Below, piece by piece: positions 1 through 7,824 of a DNA stretch of 64,000 nt. A model generated the notes under the pieces. That model saw nothing but the letters and a program-made list of their open reading frames with translations, was not told the DNA's origin and did no database searches. Numbering within the stretch: the first letter of the stretch is position 1; each line of letters starts with the position of its first letter. The stretch comes from Acidobacteriota bacterium (lineage in GTDB: Bacteria > Acidobacteriota > Terriglobia > Terriglobales > Acidobacteriaceae): positions 186,001 through 250,000 of the forward strand of contig JAJXZT010000016.1 in assembly GCA_021779935.1 (NCBI GenBank). The letters run 5' to 3'. The position numbers and the translations under genes are program-made.

Positions 1-931
1 GTCTCCTGAGCGCCGCCTGCCAACTCTCCGTGATGTGGTTGTTCTCGTAGATCGAAGGGTCGTTGCGGAAGAGAATGAATTCGTCGGTGTGTCGCCGGTA
101 TCCGAACGCAGCTTCGGTATTCTTGCCCAACTGCTGTGTCCCGGCCGCGAACCACCCCTTTGTGCGCTCCCACGAATTGAAGTTCCCATAGAATTGGTCG
201 GCGCCGAATGGCCGGTCGCTTGTGCCGAGCAGGACGGTGCTTGCTCCAAGCCCGGTCTCGAAGTGGGTTTCGGAAGCAATCGCGAGATTACGATAATCGC
301 GGTCGGGTTCAAACCCGCTGGAGAAGTCGCGCGTGAAGCTCAACTGTTGCGAAAACTTTTTCGAAACGTAAGCGGCAGAGCCATCCTGCTCGTTGGTTCC
401 GAAATTTCCCCCGGCAAACCCAAGCCTGAATTCGCTGGTTGCGGGCGGTCCCGTGATGAAGTTGACGGCACCGCCAACTGCGTCCGATCCGTAGAGAGTC
501 GAACCGCTGCCATGTAGTACTTCCACGCGCTGCATCGATGCGAAGGGAATCGGCAGGTCGAGATTATGATGCCCCGATTGCGCATCGTTGACGCGCAATC
601 CGTCCACCAGTACCAGCGTCTGGCCAAACGTGCTGCCGCGAATTGAAAGATCTGCCTGGACTCCCGGTGCCCGCTGGCGAAGATCGAGTGACGGGTCGGA
701 CTGCAACGCGTCAGCCCAGTTGCGATAGAGAACGGGCGACTGCTTGATTTGGATTACATCCACGGTGCGGTCCGATTCGTTCAGCGGTACTGGTTCGTAC
801 GTGCCGGTTACTACGATGGTTTCCTTGCGGGTCGGTGGCGCGGTCGCTTTCTTCTTCTCTTTCTTCGCCTGTTGACCATAAGCAAATGTGGCTAGAAGTA
901 AAATGGCGACACTTGTACGTCGAAAAAGCAT
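1..931 (-). CDS. TonB-dependent outer-membrane receptor, N-terminal part (cut by window edge)
   Basis: The frame is open from an ATG at 929-931 to the window edge, giving the first 310 residues of a BtuB-like receptor. It starts with a signal peptide (MLFRRTSVAILLLATFAYGQ), a Lys-rich linker, a TonB-box-like stretch (KETIVVTGTYEPVPL), and then a plug domain with the usual landmarks: QADLSIRGSTFGQTLVLVDG, then RVEVLHGSGSTLYGSDAVGG. Plug domains of this family gate a 22-strand beta-barrel and import scarce ligands such as cobalamin or metal chelates using TonB energy; the substrate cannot be told from this part. Unlike the two receptors at 43.8 and 46.5 kb it lacks an N-terminal carboxypeptidase-regulatory-like domain. 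The barrel lies outside the window. The NtrX-like gene ends 84 bases upstream on the same strand. Confidence 0.9.
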   Translation of the reverse strand, partial: MLFRRTSVAILLLATFAYGQQAKKEKKKATAPPTRKETIVVTGTYEPVPLNESDRTVDVIQIKQSPVLYRNWADALQSDPSLDLRQRAPGVQADLSIRGSTFGQTLVLVDGLRVNDAQSGHHNLDLPIPFASMQRVEVLHGSGSTLYGSDAVGGAVNFITGPPATSEFRLGFAGGNFGTNEQDGSAAYVSKKFSQQLSFTRDFSSGFEPDRDYRNLAIASETHFETGLGASTVLLGTSDRPFGADQFYGNFNSWERTKGWFAAGTQQLGKNTEAAFGYRRHTDEFILFRNDPSIYENNHITESWQAALRR

Positions 932-1015
932 GGCATCCTTTCGAGATTGACAGGTGGGCTTGCTTCAGGTTGGTGGTACGGCCGGGGCGAACCGCATCCA
1001 CAACAACAAAAAATA

Positions 1016-2368
1016 CTATTCCTTCACGGCGATTCCGAGTGCCTTCATCTTGCGGTACATGTGGCTGCGCTCCAGTCCCAGCACTTCGGCCGTGCGACTG
1101 ATATTGCCGTGGTTCTCGTCAAGCTTCTTGAGAATGTAATCGCGCTCATATGCCGCACGCGCCTGGTGCAGGCTTGAGAACTCGCCGGCTGTCCGTCGCG
1201 ATCCCTCGCGGTAGAGCAGAGGCGGCAGATGTTTTCTGTCGAGCTTATGCACCGTCGGATTCATGATGACGATGCGCTCGATTACGTTGCGGAGTTCTCG
1301 TATGTTGCCTGGCCATGAATAGCGGCTCAGTAGATCAATCGCATCATCCGATATTTCCTTGGCGCGCCGGCTGTATTGCCCGGAGAATTCCTTGAGAAAA
1401 TGCCGCGCCAGCAACGGAACGTCTTCTTTTCGTTCGCGCAGCGGCGGAACGAAGAACGGAATCACGTTCAGGCGATAGAAGAGATCTTCGCGGAAATTGC
1501 CCTTGGAAATTTCGTCTTCCAGATCTTTGTTCGTGGCTGCGATAACACGCGCGTCCACGCGAGTGGGCTCTTCGAGTCCGACCGGCACAAAGCGTCCTTC
1601 ATCCAGTGTGCGCAGTACCTTCGACTGAGTTTTGAGACTCATATCTCCGACTTCGTCAAGGAACAGCGTGCCTCCGTCAGCTTTCTGGAATTTGCCTTCC
1701 TTGTCGGCTGACGCACCGGGGAAAGCCCCACGGCGATGTCCGAAAAGTTCGCTTTCGATCATGTCTTCAGGAATAGCCGCGCAATTCACTTCCACGAACA
1801 TCGCGTCTTTTCGCTGGCTCTGCGCGTGGATGGCGCGCGCAACGAGTTCCTTGCCAGTGCCAGATTCGCCATAAATCAACACGCGCCCGTTCGTAGGAGC
1901 CATCAGATTGATTTGCTGACGCAGGGCCTTCATCGGAACGCTATCGCCGACAATCTCGCTGCGCGACAACGCCTGTCGCTTGAGCTCTGAGTTTTCACTG
2001 CGCAGACGGCGCGCCTCTGCTGCGTTCTTTACGACGATCAGCGTCTTCTCCAGCAGGAGCGGTTTTTCCAAGAAGTCGTAGGCGCCGAGCTTGGTCGCAC
2101 GCACGGCGGTCTCGATGTTGCCATGGCCGGAGATCATCACGACTTCAGGGCGGTCTGCTGCTTCCCTGATCTTCTCGAGCACCTCGAGGCCATCCATTCC
2201 AGGCAGCCAGATGTCGAGCAGCACAACGTCGAAGTGCTGATTACGAACCAGTTCAAGGCAAGCCTCGCCGTTTTCCGCAATGCTCGTGCGGTAGTTCTCA
2301 TCCTCCAGAATTCCCGTCAGGGATTCGCGGATGGCGGATTCATCGTCAACGACAAGAACGTGAGTCAT
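1016..2368 (-). CDS. NtrX-like sigma54-dependent response regulator
   Basis: This 450-residue protein has three domains. A receiver domain (about 3-118) carries phospho-acceptor Asp52 (VVLLDIWLPGMDG) and Lys102. The AAA+ domain (about 138-370) has Walker A GESGTGKE at 167-174 and Walker B GGTLFLDE ending at 239. The C-terminal Fis-type HTH (ISRTAEVLGLERSHMYRKM, about 424-445) resembles NtrX more than NtrC. Proteins of this family remodel sigma54-RNA polymerase at enhancer-dependent promoters. The sigma54-contact loop, normally GAFTGA, reads GAFPGA at 214-219, so the key Thr is a Pro; sigma54 activation may be altered or lost. The gene lies 48 bases downstream of the NtrY-like kinase and is presumably co-transcribed with it. 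Identity as an NtrX-like activator is firm; the target genes are unknown. Confidence 0.92.
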   Translation of the reverse strand: MTHVLVVDDESAIRESLTGILEDENYRTSIAENGEACLELVRNQHFDVVLLDIWLPGMDGLEVLEKIREAADRPEVVMISGHGNIETAVRATKLGAYDFLEKPLLLEKTLIVVKNAAEARRLRSENSELKRQALSRSEIVGDSVPMKALRQQINLMAPTNGRVLIYGESGTGKELVARAIHAQSQRKDAMFVEVNCAAIPEDMIESELFGHRRGAFPGASADKEGKFQKADGGTLFLDEVGDMSLKTQSKVLRTLDEGRFVPVGLEEPTRVDARVIAATNKDLEDEISKGNFREDLFYRLNVIPFFVPPLRERKEDVPLLARHFLKEFSGQYSRRAKEISDDAIDLLSRYSWPGNIRELRNVIERIVIMNPTVHKLDRKHLPPLLYREGSRRTAGEFSSLHQARAAYERDYILKKLDENHGNISRTAEVLGLERSHMYRKMKALGIAVKE

Positions 2369-2416
2369 GGGTTTCGTGGTACGAACGACCTAGTAGTAAT
2401 GATTGTAACGCGACAG

Positions 2417-4687
2417 CTACGAGTTGTGGTCAGAAGCGATGACACGAACAGAATCGCCGCCTGCTGGCGAACTGCGATCGGCGGTATCCGTGGCGAGCGG
2501 CAACTCAACGATAAAGCGCGCTCCAACCGGCGAGTTCTCCTCGACGCGAATGTTGCCATGGTGATCTTCGACGATGCGGCTGACGATTGCCAGTCCAAGG
2601 CCAGTGCCGCGCTGCTTGGTAGAGAAGTAGGGCAGGAACAACTTCTCCTTCAGTTCCGGCGTTATGCCGTGACCGGTGTCGGAGACGACGAGTTCTACAG
2701 CATCGCGTGAGCTGAGCACGGCCGTGGAGATGGTGATCTCGCGGACGAGTGCATCCTTCATGGCTTCGGCGGCGTTGTCCATCAGGTTGGCGACGACGCG
2801 GCGGACGGCTTCCGGATCAGCCATGACGGGCGGAAGATCGGGGGAGAGAGCGCGGCAGATGGTGATGCCTTCGAGCCTTCCGTCGAACATCGCCAGGGAG
2901 TTTTCCACGATGGCGTTCAGGTTCGCAGGTTGCAACTGCGATTGCGGGAAGCGGGCAAGGGTGGCGAACTCGTCGACGAGGGTGCGAACGGTTTCGGCAG
3001 CCTCGGCAATAGTGGCTGCGCAACTATTGAGGACCGCGACGGAAGCCTCGTCGGGGAAGCCGCGACCGAGGTGGCGACGGATTCGCTCGGCGGAGAGCGT
3101 GATGGGCGTGAGGGGATTCTTGATCTCGTGGGCGATGCGTCGCGCAACCTCTCGCCAGGCCGCTTGCTTCTGAGCCTTGAGCAGGTCGGAGAGGTCCTCG
3201 AAGACGATGACATAGCCGAAGCGCTGCGCGCGGTCGCGGTGCACGGAGTCCATTGAGGCGACGGTGACTCCGACGTTGAGCATCGCCGCGCCGGAAGGGA
3301 TCTCCATCTGCGCGATGGTTGTTCCCATGCGATCGGCCTTGCGCATCATGCGCTCCAACTCAGAGGCGACGTCGGCGGAGAAGAGGTCGCGGAGTCGAAC
3401 GCCTGACTGGAGGTTCGACTCGGAGAACGAGTGCGGATGGAACATGCGGAGGAGCGCGGCGTTGACGCGAGTGACAGTGCCTTCGGCCTCGACGGAGAGA
3501 ACGCCGGAAGGAATGCTCTCCAGGATGGTTTCCATGTATCGGCGACGCTGCTCGAGTTGTACGTTGGCGTCGGAGAGTTGCGCCTGACTGGATTCGATCT
3601 GGTGGCGATTCGACTCCAGTTCTCCGGCCATGGTGTTGAAGGAGGCGACGAGTTCGGCGAGTTCATCGCCAGCGGCGACTTCGACGCGATAGTCGAGGCG
3701 ACCGCGGGAGATTTCATGCGTGGCTTCGGCGAGCGCGGAAACCGGCCGCGTGACGAGTTTGGAGAGCGTGAGCGCGAACCAGGTGGAAGCGAAGAGAACG
3801 AGAAGCGTGATGAGAAGAAGGAACTGAACGTAATTGACGCGAATGATTTTGTTTTCGCTGCGCAACTGGAAGTAGCGGCGCTGGCTGGCGTCAAGGGCCT
3901 TGAGGGTTTCGGAGTACTTGGAGGGGAGGGGCATGGCGACGACGATGCGCCCGGTATCCCCCACCGGGGTGGCGGCGAGCATGTACTCGCGTCCGTCCAG
4001 CGCAAAAGGACTTGGATGTCCCGTAACGGCGGCCACGAGAGGCAACTTGCCGCGAAGCTGGTACCAGGGCTGCGGCGCGTGGAAGCTGGCCTGCGGCTCG
4101 CTGCCTTTCATGGCGAAGGCAAAGCCGTCCTGCATGGTGACTTCGCGGCGACGGAACTCCTCCATGACGGAGCCGAAGCTGCCGGTGACGAAGGCGCGTT
4201 GCGTGTCGGGCGAGGAGGCGATGGCGCGGGCCTCGGCGAGCGCGTTTTGCCCGGCGTAGTTGGAGAGCAGCGAAGTGACGGCCTGCGTGTGTTCGCTGAC
4301 TTCCTCGACGGGGCGCGAGAACCAGGTGTTGATGGAGCGGTTCATCAGCCCGTAAGAAAAAAGAAAGAGCGCAATCACCGGCCCGAAGGAAAGTACCAGC
4401 GCGCCGAGCACCATCTTGGTGCGGAACTTGTAACCGAGGACTCCTGCCTGTTTATCGAGGTAGAGCTTGACGATCGTGCGCAGGAGCACGAAGGTCAGGG
4501 CGAGCAAGCCGAGAAAAATAATTGCCGAGAGCGCAGCGAAAACGAATGTCTGTTGGAGCGTTTCCGGCCGCAGCGGCGCAAGGTTGAACGCCTGCTGCGA
4601 GGCGATGACGACGAAAAGCAGAAACGCGCCGATGGCGGATAAAACGATCCGTCTGCGGCGTACTCGAGTTGTGTCGCTGGAAGCCAA
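2417..4687 (-). CDS. NtrY-like membrane sensor histidine kinase
   Basis: This 756-residue kinase has the NtrY layout. Three N-terminal membrane helices (about 13-32, 47-72, 94-114) are followed by an extracytoplasmic region (about 115-285), a fourth helix (about 287-312), HAMP (about 312-365) and PAS (about 380-495). The HisKA H-box reads ARRIAHEIKNPLTPI with phospho-acceptor His520. The HATPase domain has an N-box (RRVVANLMDNAAEAM) and a G2 box (GTGLGLAIV, about 706-714). It should autophosphorylate and hand phosphate to the adjacent NtrX-like regulator. The only start in the open frame before the upstream in-frame stop at 4712-4714 is TTG at 4685-4687, with no clear ribosome binding site. 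The signal sensed is unknown; in other phyla NtrYX is tied to nitrogen, redox or envelope control. Confidence 0.92.
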   Translation of the reverse strand: MASSDTTRVRRRRIVLSAIGAFLLFVVIASQQAFNLAPLRPETLQQTFVFAALSAIIFLGLLALTFVLLRTIVKLYLDKQAGVLGYKFRTKMVLGALVLSFGPVIALFLFSYGLMNRSINTWFSRPVEEVSEHTQAVTSLLSNYAGQNALAEARAIASSPDTQRAFVTGSFGSVMEEFRRREVTMQDGFAFAMKGSEPQASFHAPQPWYQLRGKLPLVAAVTGHPSPFALDGREYMLAATPVGDTGRIVVAMPLPSKYSETLKALDASQRRYFQLRSENKIIRVNYVQFLLLITLLVLFASTWFALTLSKLVTRPVSALAEATHEISRGRLDYRVEVAAGDELAELVASFNTMAGELESNRHQIESSQAQLSDANVQLEQRRRYMETILESIPSGVLSVEAEGTVTRVNAALLRMFHPHSFSESNLQSGVRLRDLFSADVASELERMMRKADRMGTTIAQMEIPSGAAMLNVGVTVASMDSVHRDRAQRFGYVIVFEDLSDLLKAQKQAAWREVARRIAHEIKNPLTPITLSAERIRRHLGRGFPDEASVAVLNSCAATIAEAAETVRTLVDEFATLARFPQSQLQPANLNAIVENSLAMFDGRLEGITICRALSPDLPPVMADPEAVRRVVANLMDNAAEAMKDALVREITISTAVLSSRDAVELVVSDTGHGITPELKEKLFLPYFSTKQRGTGLGLAIVSRIVEDHHGNIRVEENSPVGARFIVELPLATDTADRSSPAGGDSVRVIASDHNS

Positions 4688-4792
4688 GAGTGGAAGCGCA
4701 GAGCGCCTGGCTCATTGTACCGATTGGCCGTTAGCAATGAATAGGTTGCGATTTACACGCCCGGATCGGGAGGCACCCCCTCCCCCTATTTT

Positions 4793-4869
4793 TAAATATT
4801 CTATTTTCAAACAGATACGAACTTCCTCCTCTAAATATTACAAAACAAAGGGGTTAGTGGTTAAATATT
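4793..4869. repeat. Three TAAATATT direct repeats in an AT-rich block upstream of the kinase
   Basis: The octamer TAAATATT occurs at 4793-4800, 4832-4839 and 4862-4869, always in the same orientation and each time followed by an A/C-rich tract (CTATTTTCAAA, ACAAAACAAAG, TCAAAAGAAAG). The block is far richer in A and T than anything around it. It sits 100-180 bases upstream of the divergent kinase gene and about 450 bases before the next plus-strand gene. It could be a regulator-binding array or promoter-upstream element; no function is shown. Confidence 0.45.
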
Positions 4870-4930
4870 TCAAAAGAAAGCACTTAGGGAAGGTCCCAGG
4901 TGCTGGGTATTAGGTACTAGAAGGAACAAG

Positions 4931-5013
4931 ACCCGCTCAGGGCGGGTGTAACGCTGTTGGCGGTTGGCTCTTAGCGTTTAGAAGGCAAAGCGGAACCCGC
5001 CCTGAGGCGGGTT
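4931..5013. repeat. Pair of inverted GC hairpins
   Basis: ACCCGCTCAGGGCGGGT (4931-4947) forms a small hairpin. A second, perfect 8-bp hairpin lies at 4994-5013 (AACCCGCC, loop CTGA, GGCGGGTT). The reverse complement of the first matches the second except for one inserted G, so the two are inverted copies about 48 bases apart. The second is followed by only three Ts and no plus-strand gene reads into it, so a terminator role is unlikely. The rest of the 4688-5321 intergenic stretch contains the TAAATATT block and otherwise nothing I can identify. Confidence 0.5.
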
Positions 5014-5321
5014 TCGTTGGTTTGTCTCTATATCTATTTTGACAGAGCGGAGGGGGAAAAGGTGACATCGAAATGGAAACTCTATTTGCTTTGTTTTGAA
5101 ATAGCTGGGAGAAATGTGTGACCGGCGTCCTATTGACAAGTGATGAGATGGTCGTCGACCGATGGTCGTTGGTAAGTAGTTTCGAGTTTCCAGTTTCAAG
5201 TTTCGAGAAAAGCAAAGAGAACAGCAAGGGAAAGAAAGATAGATGGCGACGGGTGGGAGCGGGCGGTAAAGTGGTCGGCGCGGGAGTGGTGTGTAGTGTC
5301 GCTGTGGAATGAGGAAACTCT

Positions 5322-5741
5322 ATGCTGCCCAACGCATTTATCGACAAAGCAAAACAACCTACCGAGAAAGAACTGACGCGGGAACTGGGCGAATCGAAGG
5401 CGCTGTGGGACGCACTGCTGGATGGTCTTGCGAAAGAACAGGGTATCGACGCGCGGGAGTGGAATTCGTATTCAAAGAAGGCGGGATGGTCGCTTAAGCT
5501 GAAGCGCGGCGAGCGAACCATTGTTTATCTTTCGCCGTGCAAGGGATCATTCCGGGCGTCGTTTGCACTGGGAGAGAAGGCCCTGAGCGCGGCCCGCAAG
5601 AGCGGATTGCCGGCGCCCGTGCTGAAGATTATGCGCGAAGCAAAACGCTACGCGGAGGGGACGGCGGTGCGCATCGAAGTCAGCACATCGGAAGATGTAG
5701 AAGTGGTGAAGAAGCTGGCGGTGGCGAAGGTGGGGAGGTGA
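5322..5741 (+). CDS. DUF3788-like small cytoplasmic protein
   Basis: The 139-residue product has no signal peptide or membrane segment. Its layout resembles the DUF3788 family: an N-terminal acidic helix (KQPTEKELTRELGESKALWDAL), then EWNSYSKKAGWSLKLKRGERTIVYLSP, a strand/helix segment (GSFRASFALGEKAL) and a C-terminal VEVVKKL helix. The biochemical role of the family is unknown; a YdhG/YdeI-like fold is likely. A GAGGAAA ribosome binding site lies a few bases before the ATG. It is a single gene with repeat-bearing intergenic DNA upstream and an unrelated gene downstream. The family assignment is from memory of the sequence pattern. Confidence 0.75.
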   Translation: MLPNAFIDKAKQPTEKELTRELGESKALWDALLDGLAKEQGIDAREWNSYSKKAGWSLKLKRGERTIVYLSPCKGSFRASFALGEKALSAARKSGLPAPVLKIMREAKRYAEGTAVRIEVSTSEDVEVVKKLAVAKVGR

Positions 5742-5887
5742 AGAGGTGGATGTGGGAGCCGGACTACTGAAATTGCAACTGATGCGAACAGCGCCGACAG
5801 ATGACCGCGAATAATCTGCTAGACAATGAAGTATGATCGCTTCGCACTAAACAACTCAATTTTGACTGGTTTTATTCGAATACGACC

Positions 5888-7093
5888 ATGTTCGGAATTC
5901 CCATAGACACGATTGACTACTCTGCCGTCGTCCGTTTCTTGGCAACGGGAGTTCGAGAAGGATTCGCTTTGGAGTTTAAGAGCGAGTTTCCTCCACGCTT
6001 CGAAAAGTTCCTGGCTGCATTTGCGAACACATACGGCGGCATCATTTTGATTGGTGTCAATGAGACATCGACAGGTGCTGCTCAGGTCCCTCTGAAAGGC
6101 ATAGAGTTGCGGCCCGGCCTGCGAGAGAGAGTGTTGCAAATAGGGCTCGATTCAGTTTATCCGCCAATTCTGCCCGAAGTTCGTGTAGTGGAATTCAAAA
6201 GTACGGCTGAGCTCGCCGAACCAGACAGAGCTGTAGTTGTGATCAGGGTGATTGAAAGTGATGTCGCTCCACACGCAGTGGATCAGCGCACGACGGTATA
6301 CTTGCGGGCCGACAATACTTCCAAAGGAATGGAACGGAAAGCGACTTTGGAAGAGTTGGAATGGTTCTTGAACAAGCGGCAACGTTCCAGAGAGGAAAAG
6401 TCAAGATTGATTCATGCGGCGACGGAGCGAGCAAAGGAACTTCGTCCACGGCGCCGGAGCCGCAAACAAACCGAACAATATCGAGACGAAGGCAGTATGA
6501 TGTCGCTGACTGTTCCAACATTTCCGCGCGGCCCGCTTCTCGATGCGAAAAAAATGGTTTGCGTGGTCCAGAACTCCAAACTAGATATTCCCACCACTCC
6601 CAATACTTTGCCTGTCGGCCGCTTGCAGCGGGTTGCCGGTGGCGTTGTTTTTGATGGGGACTACGGCTCGTCGGAATTTCAGAGTCAAGGCCTATTTCTG
6701 CACGAGTTTGATTACTGGTGGGACTACTACGGTCGTGCTGTCCAACCTGGTGGAAGGGTGGTCTATCCAAGCTTTACCGCAAGTGCGATTTTTGGAACTC
6801 TTGAACTCAGCAGACGGATTTACAGAGAGATGGGCTACGCGGGGGTGTTAGATTTTCGTTTTCAAGCTGATGGCCTGAAAAATGCGGCATTTGCAGAGCC
6901 GGGGCGCAAGTACACAGGTGAAGTACCCAGACTCCTCGAACCAGAGGTCGTCGTGCAGCGTCGGTTTTCTGTGGGGGAGCTCGAAGAAAATCTTCTCAAC
7001 ATTGCAAGGGACTGTCAGAGCGAATTGTATTGGGCATTTGGGATGGACGCGCCGGACCAATGGCTCGATCTCGATTTTCCGAACCTCCAATGA
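5888..7093 (+). CDS. Schlafen/AlbA_2-domain protein
   Basis: Residues about 8-110 of this 401-residue protein look like the AlbA_2 (Schlafen) module: FALEFKSEFPPRFEKFLAAF, then ANTYGGIILIGVNE, the E-x-K-x-E plus GG-x-hhhGV signature of the fold. It lacks the C-terminal helix-turn-helix and ATP-dependent helicase domains of longer homologues. The segment after about 140 is basic (RPRRRSRKQTEQ), followed by a roughly 230-residue C-terminal domain I do not recognise. Schlafen-type domains bind nucleic acid, some cleave RNA, and in bacteria they often sit in defence or regulatory genes; none of that is shown here. No Shine-Dalgarno is visible. The gene is isolated, with lower GC than its neighbours, which fits an accessory gene. 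Confidence 0.72.
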   Translation: MFGIPIDTIDYSAVVRFLATGVREGFALEFKSEFPPRFEKFLAAFANTYGGIILIGVNETSTGAAQVPLKGIELRPGLRERVLQIGLDSVYPPILPEVRVVEFKSTAELAEPDRAVVVIRVIESDVAPHAVDQRTTVYLRADNTSKGMERKATLEELEWFLNKRQRSREEKSRLIHAATERAKELRPRRRSRKQTEQYRDEGSMMSLTVPTFPRGPLLDAKKMVCVVQNSKLDIPTTPNTLPVGRLQRVAGGVVFDGDYGSSEFQSQGLFLHEFDYWWDYYGRAVQPGGRVVYPSFTASAIFGTLELSRRIYREMGYAGVLDFRFQADGLKNAAFAEPGRKYTGEVPRLLEPEVVVQRRFSVGELEENLLNIARDCQSELYWAFGMDAPDQWLDLDFPNLQ

Positions 7094-7109
7094 GCTGGTA
7101 GGTGTTGGG

Positions 7110-7211
7110 ATGCTTCGTCGCTGCGTGACGAAGCATGACATCCGAAGAAAGCTACTGAGCTACTGAGTAAAGGCAAATGCATAGATCCTGAGCCCAAAAG
7201 CGGCTCAGGAT
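7110..7211. repeat. Two-hairpin intergenic repeat, copy 1
   Basis: A perfect 10-bp inverted repeat (ATGCTTCGTC / GACGAAGCAT, 7-base loop, 7110-7136) is followed by TGACATCCGAAGAAAGCTAC, CTGAG repeats and a second perfect 10-bp hairpin (ATCCTGAGCC / GGCTCAGGAT, 7185-7211). The same order of blocks recurs in weaker form near 12.67 and 14.51 kb. There is no coding potential. It behaves like a non-autonomous REP- or MITE-like element. Confidence 0.6.
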
Positions 7212-7256
7212 GACGGCGTCAAAAATAACAGCAACGGCAACAACCAAAACGAACTA

Positions 7257-7455
7257 CCCCGCCCTAGCGGAGCTAGGACGGGGCACCCGCGTGGTCTCCG
7301 TCTGTATCGAATCCCACCCTTCGCGTTGCTCAGGATGGGGCACCCGCGTTCCATCAGCTTCCATCCAAAAACAAAATCGGCAAAGACAAAAGCGAATAAC
7401 CGCGGGCGAGGGCGATCCCACGTTATCGGCCAAAAGAGGGCCGCGAACGTGGGGC
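7257..7455. repeat. Cluster of GGGGCACCC-tailed hairpins
   Basis: Three units end in GGGGCACCCG: one at about 7257-7292 with an 11/12 stem (CCCCGCCCTAGC / GCTAGGACGGGG), one at about 7316-7345 with little stem left, and one at about 7418-7455 with a 13/15 stem (CCCACGTTATCGGCC / GGCCGCGAACGTGGG). Related degenerate units lie near 9180 and 11530. Together with the two-hairpin repeat these fill the 7094-7476 gap; no gene is visible there. Confidence 0.5.
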
Positions 7456-7476
7456 ACCCGAAGGTCATCGTTTGCG

Positions 7477-7785
7477 TTACTTCTTCTCCACTTTATTGAA
7501 GATTGCGGTCACTTCCGTAGCCCCCTGGTCGTAAAGCTTCATCTCTTCTGGGGCAAGGTAGTGCAGGAGCTTCAAAAACTCTCCCGCATGGATGCGCTCT
7601 TCGTCGGCAATATCCTTCAGCACTGCCATGGCTAACTTGTTGTCAGTGGATTCGGCAAGCTGCACGTACAGCTGCACAGCCTCGAACTCCGCGGCGACCA
7701 TGAAACGAATGGCACGCACCAATTCTTCATCAGTCAGTTTGCGATCATTGGCGAGACCGGAAAACGGTGCTCCAAAGCTTGGCAT
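7477..7785 (-). CDS. Short ferritin-like (rubrerythrin/encapsulated-ferritin type) protein
   Basis: This 102-residue protein is mostly two long helices with an iron-site pattern. Helix 1 has Glu33 in MVAAEFEAVQLYVQL, and helix 2 has E-x-x-H in DIADEERIHAGEFLKLL (Glu63, His66). Full ferritins have four helices and about 160 residues; half-size forms of this kind dimerise to build one di-iron site, as in encapsulin cargo ferritins and archaeal short rubrerythrin-like proteins. It probably oxidises or stores iron or scavenges peroxide in the cytoplasm. A strong GGAGGATT lies 8 bases before the ATG. It is the last gene of the minus-strand group at 7.4-9.9 kb. No encapsulin shell gene is present in the window, so encapsulation is only a possibility. 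Confidence 0.8.
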   Translation of the reverse strand: MPSFGAPFSGLANDRKLTDEELVRAIRFMVAAEFEAVQLYVQLAESTDNKLAMAVLKDIADEERIHAGEFLKLLHYLAPEEMKLYDQGATEVTAIFNKVEKK

Positions 7786-7824
7786 GACAGGAATCCTCCA
7801 TGAAAAAGTATTAGGGAAGAATGC

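Noticed and set aside
25-520. 160-codon plus-strand frame at the left edge
   Set aside because: Antisense to the TonB receptor with a recognisable plug domain.
3431-4642. 403-codon plus-strand open frame
   Set aside because: Antisense to the NtrY-like kinase; Glu/Gly/Arg-rich shadow composition.
7477-7785. Encapsulin nanocompartment system
   Set aside because: The cargo-like ferritin is present but no shell protein gene occurs in the window.
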